The position numbers and the translations under genes are program-made. Below are positions 48,651 through 59,145 of a DNA stretch of 64,000 nucleotides, piece after piece. Each line of letters opens with the position of its first letter. Positions within the stretch are counted from its first letter, which is position 1. This DNA is from Bryopsis sp. KO-2023. Taxonomy: Eukaryota; Chlorophyta; Ulvophyceae; Bryopsidales; Bryopsidaceae. The DNA is taken from positions 4,154,001 to 4,218,000 of the forward strand of contig BSYQ01000010.1 of NCBI GenBank assembly GCA_030272585.1, read 5' to 3'. A model generated the notes under the pieces. The model saw only the letters and a program-made list of their open reading frames with translations. It made no database searches and was not told where the DNA came from.

Positions 48651-48724
48651 ATCCTGGGAGTCGAACCCAAGCAACATCCAATGAACCATCCAAAACTCCA
48701 CACAAGATGCCACAATAATCCTAT
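48651..48724 (-). other. tRNA-like sequence with perfect B box (pseudo-tRNA or SINE head)
   Basis: On the - strand GGTTCGACTCC matches the RNA polymerase III B-box consensus and sits in a T-arm-like stem (TTGGG loop CCCAG). About 45 nt upstream, TTGTGG can pair with CCACAA just after the T-arm, giving a total of about 72 nt, tRNA-sized. The D-arm and anticodon arm do not fold convincingly and the A box is weak, so a decayed tRNA or a SINE is likelier than a working tRNA. Confidence 0.3.
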
Positions 48725-48729
48725 CCATC

Positions 48730-50231
<1,502 letters not shown>

Positions 50232-50942
50232 CTAAGAAAACACATGCAGTATTGGCTTGAAAAAGAAAAAAAAAACATGTGAAGGCTCAAGAAAAAATTC
50301 ACATGTTTTTATTCACAGTCAGCTTCAAGAAAATCAAGTGGGAAAATGTAACAAGTGTTCTTTGGGGGATGCGCTCCTGTGACACCTTCACAGCCTGATC
50401 AAGGTGAGGAAATAGAAGTCAGCCAGAAGTGACACTCCACAGAGTTTTTGCACACAAGCTTAATAATGCAAAACCAATATCTCGAAATGTCGTATCAGGT
50501 ACTCCCGTCTCTTGTAGCGATGGCCCGATACCAATGGTCGACGTTCTGCTGCGCTTGCACAACCGGAGTTGGGGCAGCAGCAGTTCTCTTTTCTGTGGGA
50601 GTTAGAGGGAAGATCTACCCTGGAAAGAAGAGTAACAGAGGGGAGGAAAAAAGTGGAAAACGACGAGCTCCTCACCGTGGGCCACGGCCATAGTTGCCCA
50701 CCAGAACATCTTTTTGCTTGCGCAGAGACGAACGGAGAGAGGCGCGCTTACACAGCAAACGAGCGTGCCGCCGTGTTTTCACTCAGAATCCCAGAAGAAA
50801 CATCCCGCAAAAAATTGCCTGTCACTTGATCTTTCATAATCAGGGATCATCATTGAATTATAACGAAAAAAAGAAATCCACGCGCGGAGGGGTGGCAGCG
50901 AGGACTCTCGTGGTGCCTCGCGCACCACGGGAGGCGATAATC
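50232..50942. other. Junction region between CysRS remnant and Plavaka-like gene
   Basis: A - strand segment at about 50,617-50,500 is open with Pro/Ala/Gln-rich sequence followed by VDHWYRAIATRDG, but it was not matched to CysRS. The right half is CpG-rich and is probably the upstream region of the transposase gene starting at 50,943. No terminal inverted repeat for that element was identified. Confidence 0.3.
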
Positions 50943-52361
50943 ATGTTCGAGTGCCCCGCATGCAAGGTCAGGTTTAGGACGGAGAGAGGGCTCAAAATGC
51001 ATCAGCTCCAAGTTCCGTTTCCTACTTGTGGAACAGAGCGTGCACGAGATGTGCCACCTATCCCAACGAAAGGGGGGGGTCAAGAAGGTGGAACAAGTGA
51101 CTGTCAGCCAAAGAAGAGGAGGAGGGAAGATGAGGCTGTTCAAGGACGAGAGCTTGACAAAGGAGGCTATGATGAAGAAATCTTCAGTTCCATGTAAACA
51201 CTTCTTGTGCTCGAGGGATCCCAGAGTTGAACAAAAAATCGGAATAAAAAGTTGTGAAGTCTGGTTGGACAGAATTAAACTCCTTTATTCAATGTTCATG
51301 TGGACTGGGCGCTCTTGCATATTGGTTTTTCATTTTCTCTTCTATTCTCATAGGCTACGGATTAATTGAATGGTGACCACAAGCTAGTCCAAGTATTTCT
51401 CAAACCTCCATCAATTTTGATTCTTACACTTTTCTACAGGGATGATGAGGTTGTCCGGGGATTAAGCGGAGATGAAGGAGAAAGCTCTCGCCCTATTCTC
51501 TCGCCCAATGCCTCAGTTGAGGGAGGATATGGACGGGCTGAAGAAGACAACCCAGATTTTGTGAACAATAAGGACAAAGAAGCTGAAATCAAGAATTTTG
51601 ACAGTATTGCACAAATTGCGGTCTTCTGCACACAAGAAACCACAGAAGCAGGGGCGACGAAGCTTTTGCAGATCCTCAACCATCCAGATTTTGACCTCGA
51701 AATGGTTCGGCAGAACTTAAAATCGAGTCGGGATGTGAATAAATATGTGGATTCACAAGGATTCATTGGCGAGGTGAGTTTGTTCTCACATTGATAAATA
51801 TTTAAAGGAATAAGAGAGAATGAGTGAAGGCTCGGTCTTCAACATCTCCCAGGATAAAACAAATGAAAACTTGGCATAACTCTCTCCACCTCTGGTTATT
51901 TTTGGACTAATTGACCTTTAGCCCAAGATGGGAGTTTACTCGCTAACCCTGCCGAATATGAATATTATTATACTCAAGAAAATGATTAAAGTACATTTGT
52001 TCATTGTGATAGGGATTCCGGGAACACGATTGTTCCCAGCCTTCAGACCACCAAAAGGTTACCCTCTTGTACCGGGACCCTTTAGATGCATTGCGTCATC
52101 TGGTCAAAACAATGCCATCAGAAAGCTACAAGAAAGGAAAGGTTCTAATAAAAGACGACAAGCGGGTGTACAGTGGTCTAAACACGGGCGATTGGTGGTT
52201 GGAAAGACAAAAACGTCTCCCATATGGTAGCATTATTCTGCCATTGATATTCTATTCGGATTCCACCGATCTAGATGAGACGAGGAAGTTGACATCAAGA
52301 CCATTGATTATGACATTGGGAAATTTCTTGCCACATCATCAAAGATCTAAGAATGGACACG
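50943..52361 (+). pseudogene. Plavaka/KDZ-type transposase gene, 3'-truncated by LTR element
   Basis: Exons 50943-51193, 51440-51773 and 52013-52361 join in frame. The protein opens with a C2H2-like finger (MFECPACKVRFRTERGLKMH), the usual N-terminus of Plavaka transposases. An acidic linker follows, then a block typical of the family: TLLYRDPLDALRHLVKT, KRVYSGLNTGDWWLERQKRL and SIILPLIFYSDSTDLD, ending in PLIMTLGNFLPHHQRS. The reading frame runs straight into the left LTR at 52,362, where the first in-frame stop occurs. The rest of the transposase is not found on the far side of the retrotransposon. It is therefore a broken cut-and-paste element in the CACTA-related KDZ superfamily. The intact exons suggest it was lost recently. 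Confidence 0.75.
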
Positions 52362-52634
52362 TGTTATAAACCTCCCTCTGCTAGGAAAATAACCTCCCAG
52401 CGCCCTTCCTTGAAGTCCCTTTAACCCATCAAACCCCCACTCCTTGATGGGACCCTTGAGATGACAGGGATCACCTCAGGGCGAGACACCTGGGCTTGCT
52501 ATGAGTCATCCTTTCAGCACACGTGCTATAATGATCTCATGGACCTTAAGCATATGACTAGAGCCATGTTAGTGCCCACGACTAACCCTTGAGCTCTAGT
52601 AGTGCATAGACATACTCGGCGTACACTTATAACA
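52362..52634 (-). repeat. 3' LTR of chromovirus
   Basis: 273 bp, beginning TGTTATAAAC and ending TATAACA. It differs from the other LTR by about two bases. Just inside (52,635-52,650) the - strand reads AGGGAGGGGGCAC, a polypurine tract for plus-strand priming. Confidence 0.92.
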
Positions 52635-52783
52635 GTGCCCCCTCCCTAATGTGAAGCCGCCCTCGGCTTTACTAGGGAATCAAATGCTGATTGGCATCAA
52701 GCAAAAGATAGCTGTCTTTTGACATTTGCACTTTCAGAGAAAGAAGATCATCATCATCCAGTGGCCTACTGTGATATGATGTC

Positions 52784-55700
52784 TCAAACCTTCGCTTTTG
52801 ATCTTCTATGGATCGTGCGAGGTACTACAGTCGACTGTTCTTGCGATTGGTGAAATGCATCAACCAATTCCTTTGCATGCAAGACATTTTCTTCGGGTTC
52901 CCAAGAGTTATGTTCATGGCCATAACCAAGCCACTTCACAAGGTATTCTGTATGGCATTTCTTCCCTCTGCGTCGCTCTCTGCGATCAAGAATGCGCTCA
53001 ACCTCCCACTCCAGATCTCCCTCGATTTCAACAGGTGGTGGTGGTTGTACAGTTCCTTTAGCCCAATATGGCTTTAACAGTGAAGCATGGAACACCGGAT
53101 GTATGGGCAAAGTTGCAGGAAGCTTCAGCTTGAATGCAACCTCATTTATTTCACGCTCAATTGGGAAAGGTCCTACCCATTTTGGCGTTAATTTACGTGA
53201 ACCTGGGTGCTTGAGTCGAAGATTTCTTGCATCTAATAATACAAGGTCTCCTACTTTGACTTGCACTGGTACACGATGGCGATCAGCTTGCGCTTTAAAG
53301 CGTTGCTGTGCGGCTTGAAGGCGTTTCTTTGCCTCAACAATCCCTTCCCGAATTTCATTCGTCATTTTCTGAACTTCTGGTACAGCCACTTGCTTCGACC
53401 CTTTTCTAGGGATCTGAGCAGTCAATGCTGTCCATGGATCTCTTCCATAATTCAGAAAGAAGGGTGTTTCACCAGTTGCTTCGGATTTAGAGTTATTTAT
53501 TGCAAACTCTACAACCGGTAACAAATCCGCCCAATTCTTTTGGGATGGCCCGACAAAGTGGCGAAGTGTATCCTCCATGACTTTGTTCATAGCTTCGGTT
53601 TGCCCATCTGTTTGTGGGTGATAAGCCGAAGACAAGGCCTGTGAGATTTCCCATGTATAACACAACTCCCTGAAGAAGTGCGATACAAATCTCGGGTCTC
53701 TATCTGTGACCAACTTCTTTGGCATACCATGTGCTTTGAATACATGGTTCACAAAGAGTTTTGCTGCATCTACGGCTGAGCACTCTGTACTTGTTGCCGC
53801 CAAATGAACCATTTTGGTCAACATATCCACGAATACGAGGATTGCATCATGACCTTCTCCTCTGGATGGTGGGAGATTAGTGACAAAATCCATCGAAACA
53901 TTTTCCCATTGTGCCTTCGGGATAGGCAAGGGTTTCAGAGGGCCTTGTGGCTTTGTTCGCCTCCCTTTATGCCTTTGACATGAGTCACATCCTCGCACAT
54001 AGGATTTAATTTGGTCCTCCATTTGAGGCCACCAGAAATGTTTCTTGATTTGCCGACTTGTCTTAGCCACTCCAAAGTGACCCGAATAGACAGTGCTATG
54101 GCAATCTTGGATTATTTCTTGTCTCAATGATCCATCATTTGGTACTGATATCACATTTCCATTCCACCAAATTCCATCTTGGTTCTGTAACATCTGGGCA
54201 GCTTCCAGAGTTTGATACCAAGGATCTTTGGTGTACCCTTCAACCAGCCTTGACTCCAACTGGGTATGATAACCCCGAGGCAGAGATGGGACCTCAGGAT
54301 CCCGCGGTCTAGAAACCAAGCCACTCGATCTCACGGTCTCGCATAATACTCCAATTGAAGAAGGAGAAGACGGTATACGTGACAAGGGATCAGCCACATT
54401 TACTCGCCCTGGTCTATACTCCCATTCAAATTGGAAATCATGGAGCAATTCTAGCCAGCGGACCTGCCGTCGATTCAAGGTCGATCGGGAATGAAAGAAT
54501 GTGTTTGGACTATGGTCGGTAATCACTCGGAATTTTCTGCCTTGCAAGTAGCATCTCCATAATTGAAGTGCATACACAGTAGCATACATTTCCTGATCAC
54601 TCGTCGACCAATTGAGTTGTGGACCTTGCAGCTTTTTGCTTTCATAAGCTATTGGGTGTCCTTCTTGCAGGAGAACTGCTCCAATTGCCTTTGTAGAAGC
54701 ATCAGTGATTACTTCGAAAGGTTTAGAGAAGTCCGGCAAAACCAAACACGGTGCTTCCGTGAGTGCCGTTTTCACCCCTTCAAAAGCTGTCTCACACTCA
54801 TGAGTCCATTCCCATGTCTTCTTCTTTTTGAGAAGATCAGTCATTGGAGAAGCCAAGGCTGAATACCCCTGTACGAACTTGCGAAAGTAATTGGCGAGTC
54901 CGAGGAACGACCTTAAGTCATCCACCCCACTAGGACGAGGCCAATTTTTCACTTTAGCCGTTTTACTCGGGTCAACTGAGATACCATTGCGGCCCACCAC
55001 GAACCCTAAATAGCGCAACTCAGTTTTGTTGAAGTCACATTTGGACTTCTTCAAGAACAATTTATGTTCTCGCAACCTTTGTAATACTTCTCGAAGATGT
55101 ATCAAATGTTCCTTTGGTGTCTTTGAAAAGACTAAAATGTCATCCAAGTAGATCAAGACATATTTGCCTATCATACCATGGAAGACTGAGTTCATCAGTG
55201 TCTGAAACACTGCCGGTGCATTGGATAATCCCATCGGGAGCACCCGGTACTCAAATAAACCAAAGGGTGTTTTGAAGGCTGTTTTGGGGATGTCATCTTC
55301 CTTGACTCTGACCTGCCAGTATCCGGCTCTCAGGTCAAGAGAAGTAAAACATCTCGAGCCTTGTAACTCATCCAAGAGATCGTCGATCCGTGGAATCGGG
55401 AACTGATTCCGGATAGTTACTTTATTAAGACCCCTGTAGTCTATGCACATCCTAAAGCCTCCATCCTTTTTCGGTACGAAAAGAACCGGAGCACCCCAAG
55501 GGCTAGAACTAGGTCTTATGAGCTTTTTGGCTAAGAGTTCGGACAATTGTTCCTGAATCTCTTGCCGCTCTGCGGGTGAATACCGAAAAAGTGGCCGGTT
55601 TACGGGACGTGTACCTTCTTCTAAAGGAATGTCCACTTCTACGGCTCTTTCCGGGGGATATTCCGCCAAACCAGTTACAAACAAATCATCAAATTCCTCC

Positions 55701-57181
55701 AAGAGAGATTCCATCTCCTTCTCAGGGACTTGATCTGATTCACCGGTTTCCTCCGCTACACTTACATGTGCGGGTACGTCCTGTACTTCACGAATTACCA
55801 CCAGAAATGGTTGAAGAGAGGAATCCTTGAGTTTTCTCTTCACCTGTGGAATAGTGAGTAAGGAACCAACATTTCTGTGGGGAATTCTTTGTTCTCCACC
55901 AGTGGCCTTGGGCAAAAGACCCTGGCGTATCAAGATCCGTTGATTTGCGGAATTCGTCACGGCACACTTCTTCTCAAAGAAGTCCAAGACTGCCTTGCGA
56001 TTTCGCAACCACGTATCACCCAAAATGATATCAAATTTCTCCATCAGATCAATCACCAAACAATTCAACTTCTCGCGGAAGCCTTGAATTTTCAGAGAGA
56101 TCTTTGTTTCACCTAAGATATCAATATAACTCCCATTGGCCAATTCGGCTTGCGAACTTGTGGTTACCTTGAAGGAAATCCCATTTTGTTCACAAAATCT
56201 CTTGGAAAGGAATGCTAATCCCTTAGCTCCTGAGTCCAAAAGACAATGGGCAGGAATGCCACTAAGAGTTCCCTCAAAGTGCATTGACATCCTGTCTTGG
56301 GTAAGTAAATCTTGAGTATCCTTTGGTACCAAGGGGACAGGTGGGTCATAGTATACATTCACTGGCCAAGGAAGACCTGGAAGTCTTTTCCGGCGCTTTC
56401 CTTTCATAGCGGTGAACAAAACCATGCCCTTCTTGTATTGTGCAATTAGTCTCATAGAGGCCAAGGCCGGATGCGGCTCTTTATTCCACTGTGGAACCAG
56501 AATGCAACAAGAAGTATTGTGTGGAGACTTATTCTTTTCTCTCACATAGTGATCAATGTATTTGTGAAGCTCCTTGAATGGAGGATTCAGCCATACATGC
56601 TCACCCGAAAGAGTAGTCTCAAAAAACCCCTCACCAATACAAAACTTTGCACACAAGGCATTGGTTTGGTCTGAGTTAGCACACCCGTCCAAGCTAAACG
56701 CTTGTCCCGTGAGTGACTCGAGACGCTGAAACTCTGCCTTGAGTATTGTTTTGTCTGATTGGATATTAGATCTTTCATTCACATCCTCTGGAGGGACAGA
56801 AGTTTGTGCTTCTTCCTGTTTCTCCTTTCTCTTTTGACCACGAGTCACGATAGGCGCTAAATGTGCACTATCCACTTCCATTGGGTCACAATTAGGATGA
56901 GAATTCAAATCTTGCCTCAGAAATTTCCAGTCATGGGGCTTGGACCTCTGAGAAACATGTGTAACAACCTCTTTGGGTTTTCCACATTTATGTCCTCGTG
57001 TCCAAGTCTCTCCACAAAACCAGCACAATCCCAACTGTTTGCGAGCTTTCAACTCTGCTTTGGTCAGTTGGCTGACTGATTTTCTCTTGGAAACTTGAGG
57101 TTTAGAGGAATGCTCAGTAGCATTTTTCCTCTCATCAAAAGAATCACTTTGCCCCGTGTTCTTTTGGGTGGATTTCTGCAT
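52784..57181 (-). CDS. Chromovirus polyprotein: zinc knuckle, Dam-like MTase, PR, RT, RNase H, IN, chromodomain
   Basis: A single 1,465-residue frame. In order: a Gag-type zinc knuckle (residues 53-66, CWFCGETWTRGHKC); a phage-Dam-like adenine methyltransferase domain (about 145-285, with FSLDGCAN and catalytic-type WLNPPF, then CCILVPQW and PGLPWPVNVYYDPP); aspartic protease (LLDSGAKG, about 314-321); reverse transcriptase (about 550-720, YLDD at 678-681); RNase H (FEVITDAST); integrase with an HHCC zinc site (HSGHFG..H..CDSCQRHKG region), a DDE core (SMDFVTNL, VTDRDPRF, SSAYHPQTDGQTE); and a C-terminal chromodomain (WEVERILDRRERRRGKK..EYLVKWLGY..NSWEP). The chromodomain should direct integration to marked chromatin. 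The frame is open upstream to about 57,360 without ATG. A capsid (Gag CA) region of normal length is not recognisable, so Gag may be supplied elsewhere or be very divergent. Confidence 0.93.
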   Translation of the reverse strand: MQKSTQKNTGQSDSFDERKNATEHSSKPQVSKRKSVSQLTKAELKARKQLGLCWFCGETWTRGHKCGKPKEVVTHVSQRSKPHDWKFLRQDLNSHPNCDPMEVDSAHLAPIVTRGQKRKEKQEEAQTSVPPEDVNERSNIQSDKTILKAEFQRLESLTGQAFSLDGCANSDQTNALCAKFCIGEGFFETTLSGEHVWLNPPFKELHKYIDHYVREKNKSPHNTSCCILVPQWNKEPHPALASMRLIAQYKKGMVLFTAMKGKRRKRLPGLPWPVNVYYDPPVPLVPKDTQDLLTQDRMSMHFEGTLSGIPAHCLLDSGAKGLAFLSKRFCEQNGISFKVTTSSQAELANGSYIDILGETKISLKIQGFREKLNCLVIDLMEKFDIILGDTWLRNRKAVLDFFEKKCAVTNSANQRILIRQGLLPKATGGEQRIPHRNVGSLLTIPQVKRKLKDSSLQPFLVVIREVQDVPAHVSVAEETGESDQVPEKEMESLLEEFDDLFVTGLAEYPPERAVEVDIPLEEGTRPVNRPLFRYSPAERQEIQEQLSELLAKKLIRPSSSPWGAPVLFVPKKDGGFRMCIDYRGLNKVTIRNQFPIPRIDDLLDELQGSRCFTSLDLRAGYWQVRVKEDDIPKTAFKTPFGLFEYRVLPMGLSNAPAVFQTLMNSVFHGMIGKYVLIYLDDILVFSKTPKEHLIHLREVLQRLREHKLFLKKSKCDFNKTELRYLGFVVGRNGISVDPSKTAKVKNWPRPSGVDDLRSFLGLANYFRKFVQGYSALASPMTDLLKKKKTWEWTHECETAFEGVKTALTEAPCLVLPDFSKPFEVITDASTKAIGAVLLQEGHPIAYESKKLQGPQLNWSTSDQEMYATVYALQLWRCYLQGRKFRVITDHSPNTFFHSRSTLNRRQVRWLELLHDFQFEWEYRPGRVNVADPLSRIPSSPSSIGVLCETVRSSGLVSRPRDPEVPSLPRGYHTQLESRLVEGYTKDPWYQTLEAAQMLQNQDGIWWNGNVISVPNDGSLRQEIIQDCHSTVYSGHFGVAKTSRQIKKHFWWPQMEDQIKSYVRGCDSCQRHKGRRTKPQGPLKPLPIPKAQWENVSMDFVTNLPPSRGEGHDAILVFVDMLTKMVHLAATSTECSAVDAAKLFVNHVFKAHGMPKKLVTDRDPRFVSHFFRELCYTWEISQALSSAYHPQTDGQTEAMNKVMEDTLRHFVGPSQKNWADLLPVVEFAINNSKSEATGETPFFLNYGRDPWTALTAQIPRKGSKQVAVPEVQKMTNEIREGIVEAKKRLQAAQQRFKAQADRHRVPVQVKVGDLVLLDARNLRLKHPGSRKLTPKWVGPFPIEREINEVAFKLKLPATLPIHPVFHASLLKPYWAKGTVQPPPPVEIEGDLEWEVERILDRRERRRGKKCHTEYLVKWLGYGHEHNSWEPEENVLHAKELVDAFHQSQEQSTVVPRTIHRRSKAKV

Positions 57182-57734
57182 TTTCTTGCAGTATCCCTCT
57201 ACTTCAAGCCCGCGGCGAAGAAGTGAGTATGAGAGTTATTTTTAGACCAACACTTGTGTTGGGGGAAACCTCTGTGGATATTCCCTTTGTCCTTTAGACA
57301 AATCTGTAACCACCTCTTTGTGTGGATAACTCTTCTTTTCGTGGTGTTTTCTTGTAAACTGCTTTAATTTAATTTTTCTTTGGACACAACAAGCACCTCT
57401 AGGGTCTGCTTGAAAAATCTCCAAAAATCTCAAAATATCGTCCAATCCTGACGAAAAATATTAAGGACCTCTTGGGTCTCCTTAAAATAGACGAAGGACC
57501 TCTTGGGTCTCCTTCGCAACTCGAAAAACCACTCTGCAGAAAGTCTGAAGCAATACCCTAACTTTGACAGAGCATAACTTCCCGCACACAGCTCGGAATA
57601 AACCCCAACTGGACTCAAACGAAGCGGATTTTTCTTAGCTTACTTTTCGACACCTTATTTGTCCAATTCGGACCTTAGACGCCGAAGTTATCGCCGTTTC
57701 CGTGACGGACTCTTCACCTGCTCCGAAACCAAAC
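57182..57734 (-). other. Chromovirus 5' leader and primer-binding site
   Basis: About 550 bp between the 5' LTR and the polyprotein start. It begins after the LTR with GTTTGGTTTCGGAGCAGG, in which TGGTTTCGGAGC is a plausible tRNA primer-binding site ending in the obligatory TGG complement of CCA. Which tRNA is used was not determined. No Gag capsid motif was found in any frame. Short - strand frames of 67 and 62 codons (57,445-57,242 and 57,618-57,430) have no recognisable domain. Confidence 0.55.
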
Positions 57735-58007
57735 TGTTATAAACCTCTCTCTCCTAGGAAAATAACCTCCCAGCGCCCTTCCTTGAAGTCCCTTTAACCC
57801 ATCAAACCCCCACTCCTTGATGGGACCCTTGAGATGACAGGGATCACCTCAGGGCGAGACACCTGGGCTTGCTATGAGTCATCCTTTCAGCACACGTGCT
57901 ATAATGATCTCATGGACCTTAAGCATATGACTAGAGCCATGTTAGTGCCCACGACTAACCCTTGAGCTCTAGTAGTGCATAGACATACTCGGCGTACACT
58001 TATAACA
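57735..58007 (-). repeat. 5' LTR of chromovirus
   Basis: 273 bp, near-identical to 52,362-52,634. Differences are confined to the first 30 bp (CCTCTCTCTCC versus CCTCCCTCTGC). It contains the transcription start for the - strand element; a TATAATGATC segment at about 57,899-57,908 is a possible core element but is unproven. Confidence 0.92.
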
Positions 58008-58214
58008 TCTAGCATCAACAACCCAACAGTGAGAGCCCTGCAATTTCCCTCCCTAAATATATAAGAATCAACCCCCACCCCCCCCACCTCCGTTTTCACA
58101 TCGACATTAACACGCCCCACAGGAAATCTCTAGAAGGCAAAGATGTATTGACTAATTGATGTGTCTGCATATTTGTATGGCACTTGGCGAGAGGCACTTG
58201 GAATTTTTCTGATA

Positions 58215-59145
58215 TCAGCCTTCTTTACTGTTTTTGGCAGTTCTCACGTTTTTCTTGTCCTGAATCTCCTTCTTCTTTCGAAGCTCCTCTGCTTTTTCGT
58301 CGAGAATTTGCTGTGGAATCCCACTTGCTGTTGTTGATGCACTGGCTAGCATCGCCCAGAGCTCCTGTGTAGCAAATCATTGATTTAAAATTGTGGCGAA
58401 ACCTTTCCGTGAACACTCTTAATCATTCCATGTCAGACACTCCACACCAGAGCGAGTTTTTGCTTTTGAACGATCTGGAAATGAAAGAGGCCCCAGGGTA
58501 CCTTCATGAACAAGCTGGTATTTTTTCCAGAAAAGGGACGAGATCGATGTGGAGCTCTCTTGCATCAGCGACCTGGCCAAATGTAGAAACACACAGAATC
58601 TTCATTGAAAGATCTTGCTTTCCTGGGTCTTGTTCACACCGACTTGTTTTTTTTGTTTTTTTTGGGGCAGGAGGGGCATCTCCACACACTTCCAATGAAA
58701 TGTTCACAACAACGATCTCTGCAACGTATTTTTCCCATCTCTTCTCAACAGAAACCATTGCTTCCGTAGGCTATTCAGGAGGCTCGTTTGGATGGTTGGC
58801 AATCCAAAAAAGAAATCCCCACACAACATTCCATAACATTTTTTTTTTTTTGGGGGGGGGGTCATTTTTTTTAAATCCATGCTGGTGAATTTTTTTGGTA
58901 TGAGTTCTTAAGTCGGGATTCAAATTCAGAGAGACTCATGCAAAGAAACAGGAGGGCAGGTTACTTTCTGGGCTTGGAGCTTGTTGTGGATGAAATGAAT
59001 CAACACTTCGTCTTCGACGCCGAGCAACTCCGTCACCCTCTTCGCCACCCACTCGAACATGACGACCCAGTTCACCTTCGACGGTTCCACTTTGAGGTCG
59101 AGCTCCTTGGGAAACTTCATGCTTTTCATGAGCTTCTTTTGCTTG
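58215..59145 (-). pseudogene. SRRM1-like PWI-domain splicing factor, fragment with 1-nt deletion
   Basis: Exon-like pieces 59145-58965, 58572-58502 and 58364-58215 encode most of a PWI domain. They hold KQKKLMKSMKFPKEL, KVNWVVMFEWVAKRVTELLG, EDEVLIHFIHNKLQ, then RELHIDLVPFLEK, then ELWAMLASASTTASGIPQQI and a Lys/Glu-rich tail ending at a stop. SRRM1 (SRm160) uses this N-terminal domain for nucleic-acid binding during splicing. The middle exon is 71 bp where 72 would keep frame: a run of six A at 58,530-58,535 should be seven to read LEKNTSLFMK-ELW. The expected first exon (the FFRGT..EQD..F segment) was not found upstream, and no RS-rich tail is present. It is either a decayed copy or a real short gene with a homopolymer assembly error. 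Confidence 0.7.

Larger units (their letters stand above)
52362..58007 (-). mobile_element. Ty3/gypsy chromovirus LTR retrotransposon with Dam-like domain
   Basis: A 5,646-bp element on the - strand has two 273-bp LTRs (TG...CA ends), a polypurine tract, a candidate primer-binding site just inside the 5' LTR (TGGTTTCGGAGC, near 57,732-57,720) and one uninterrupted polyprotein. LTR divergence of about 2 in 273 indicates a young insertion. The bases flanking the LTRs (ACACG on the left, TCTAG on the right) do not match, so there is no 4-6 bp target-site duplication. This suggests that one side was rearranged after insertion or that the copy arose by recombination between elements. Integration lies at the 3' end of the broken Plavaka-like gene. 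Confidence 0.93.
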
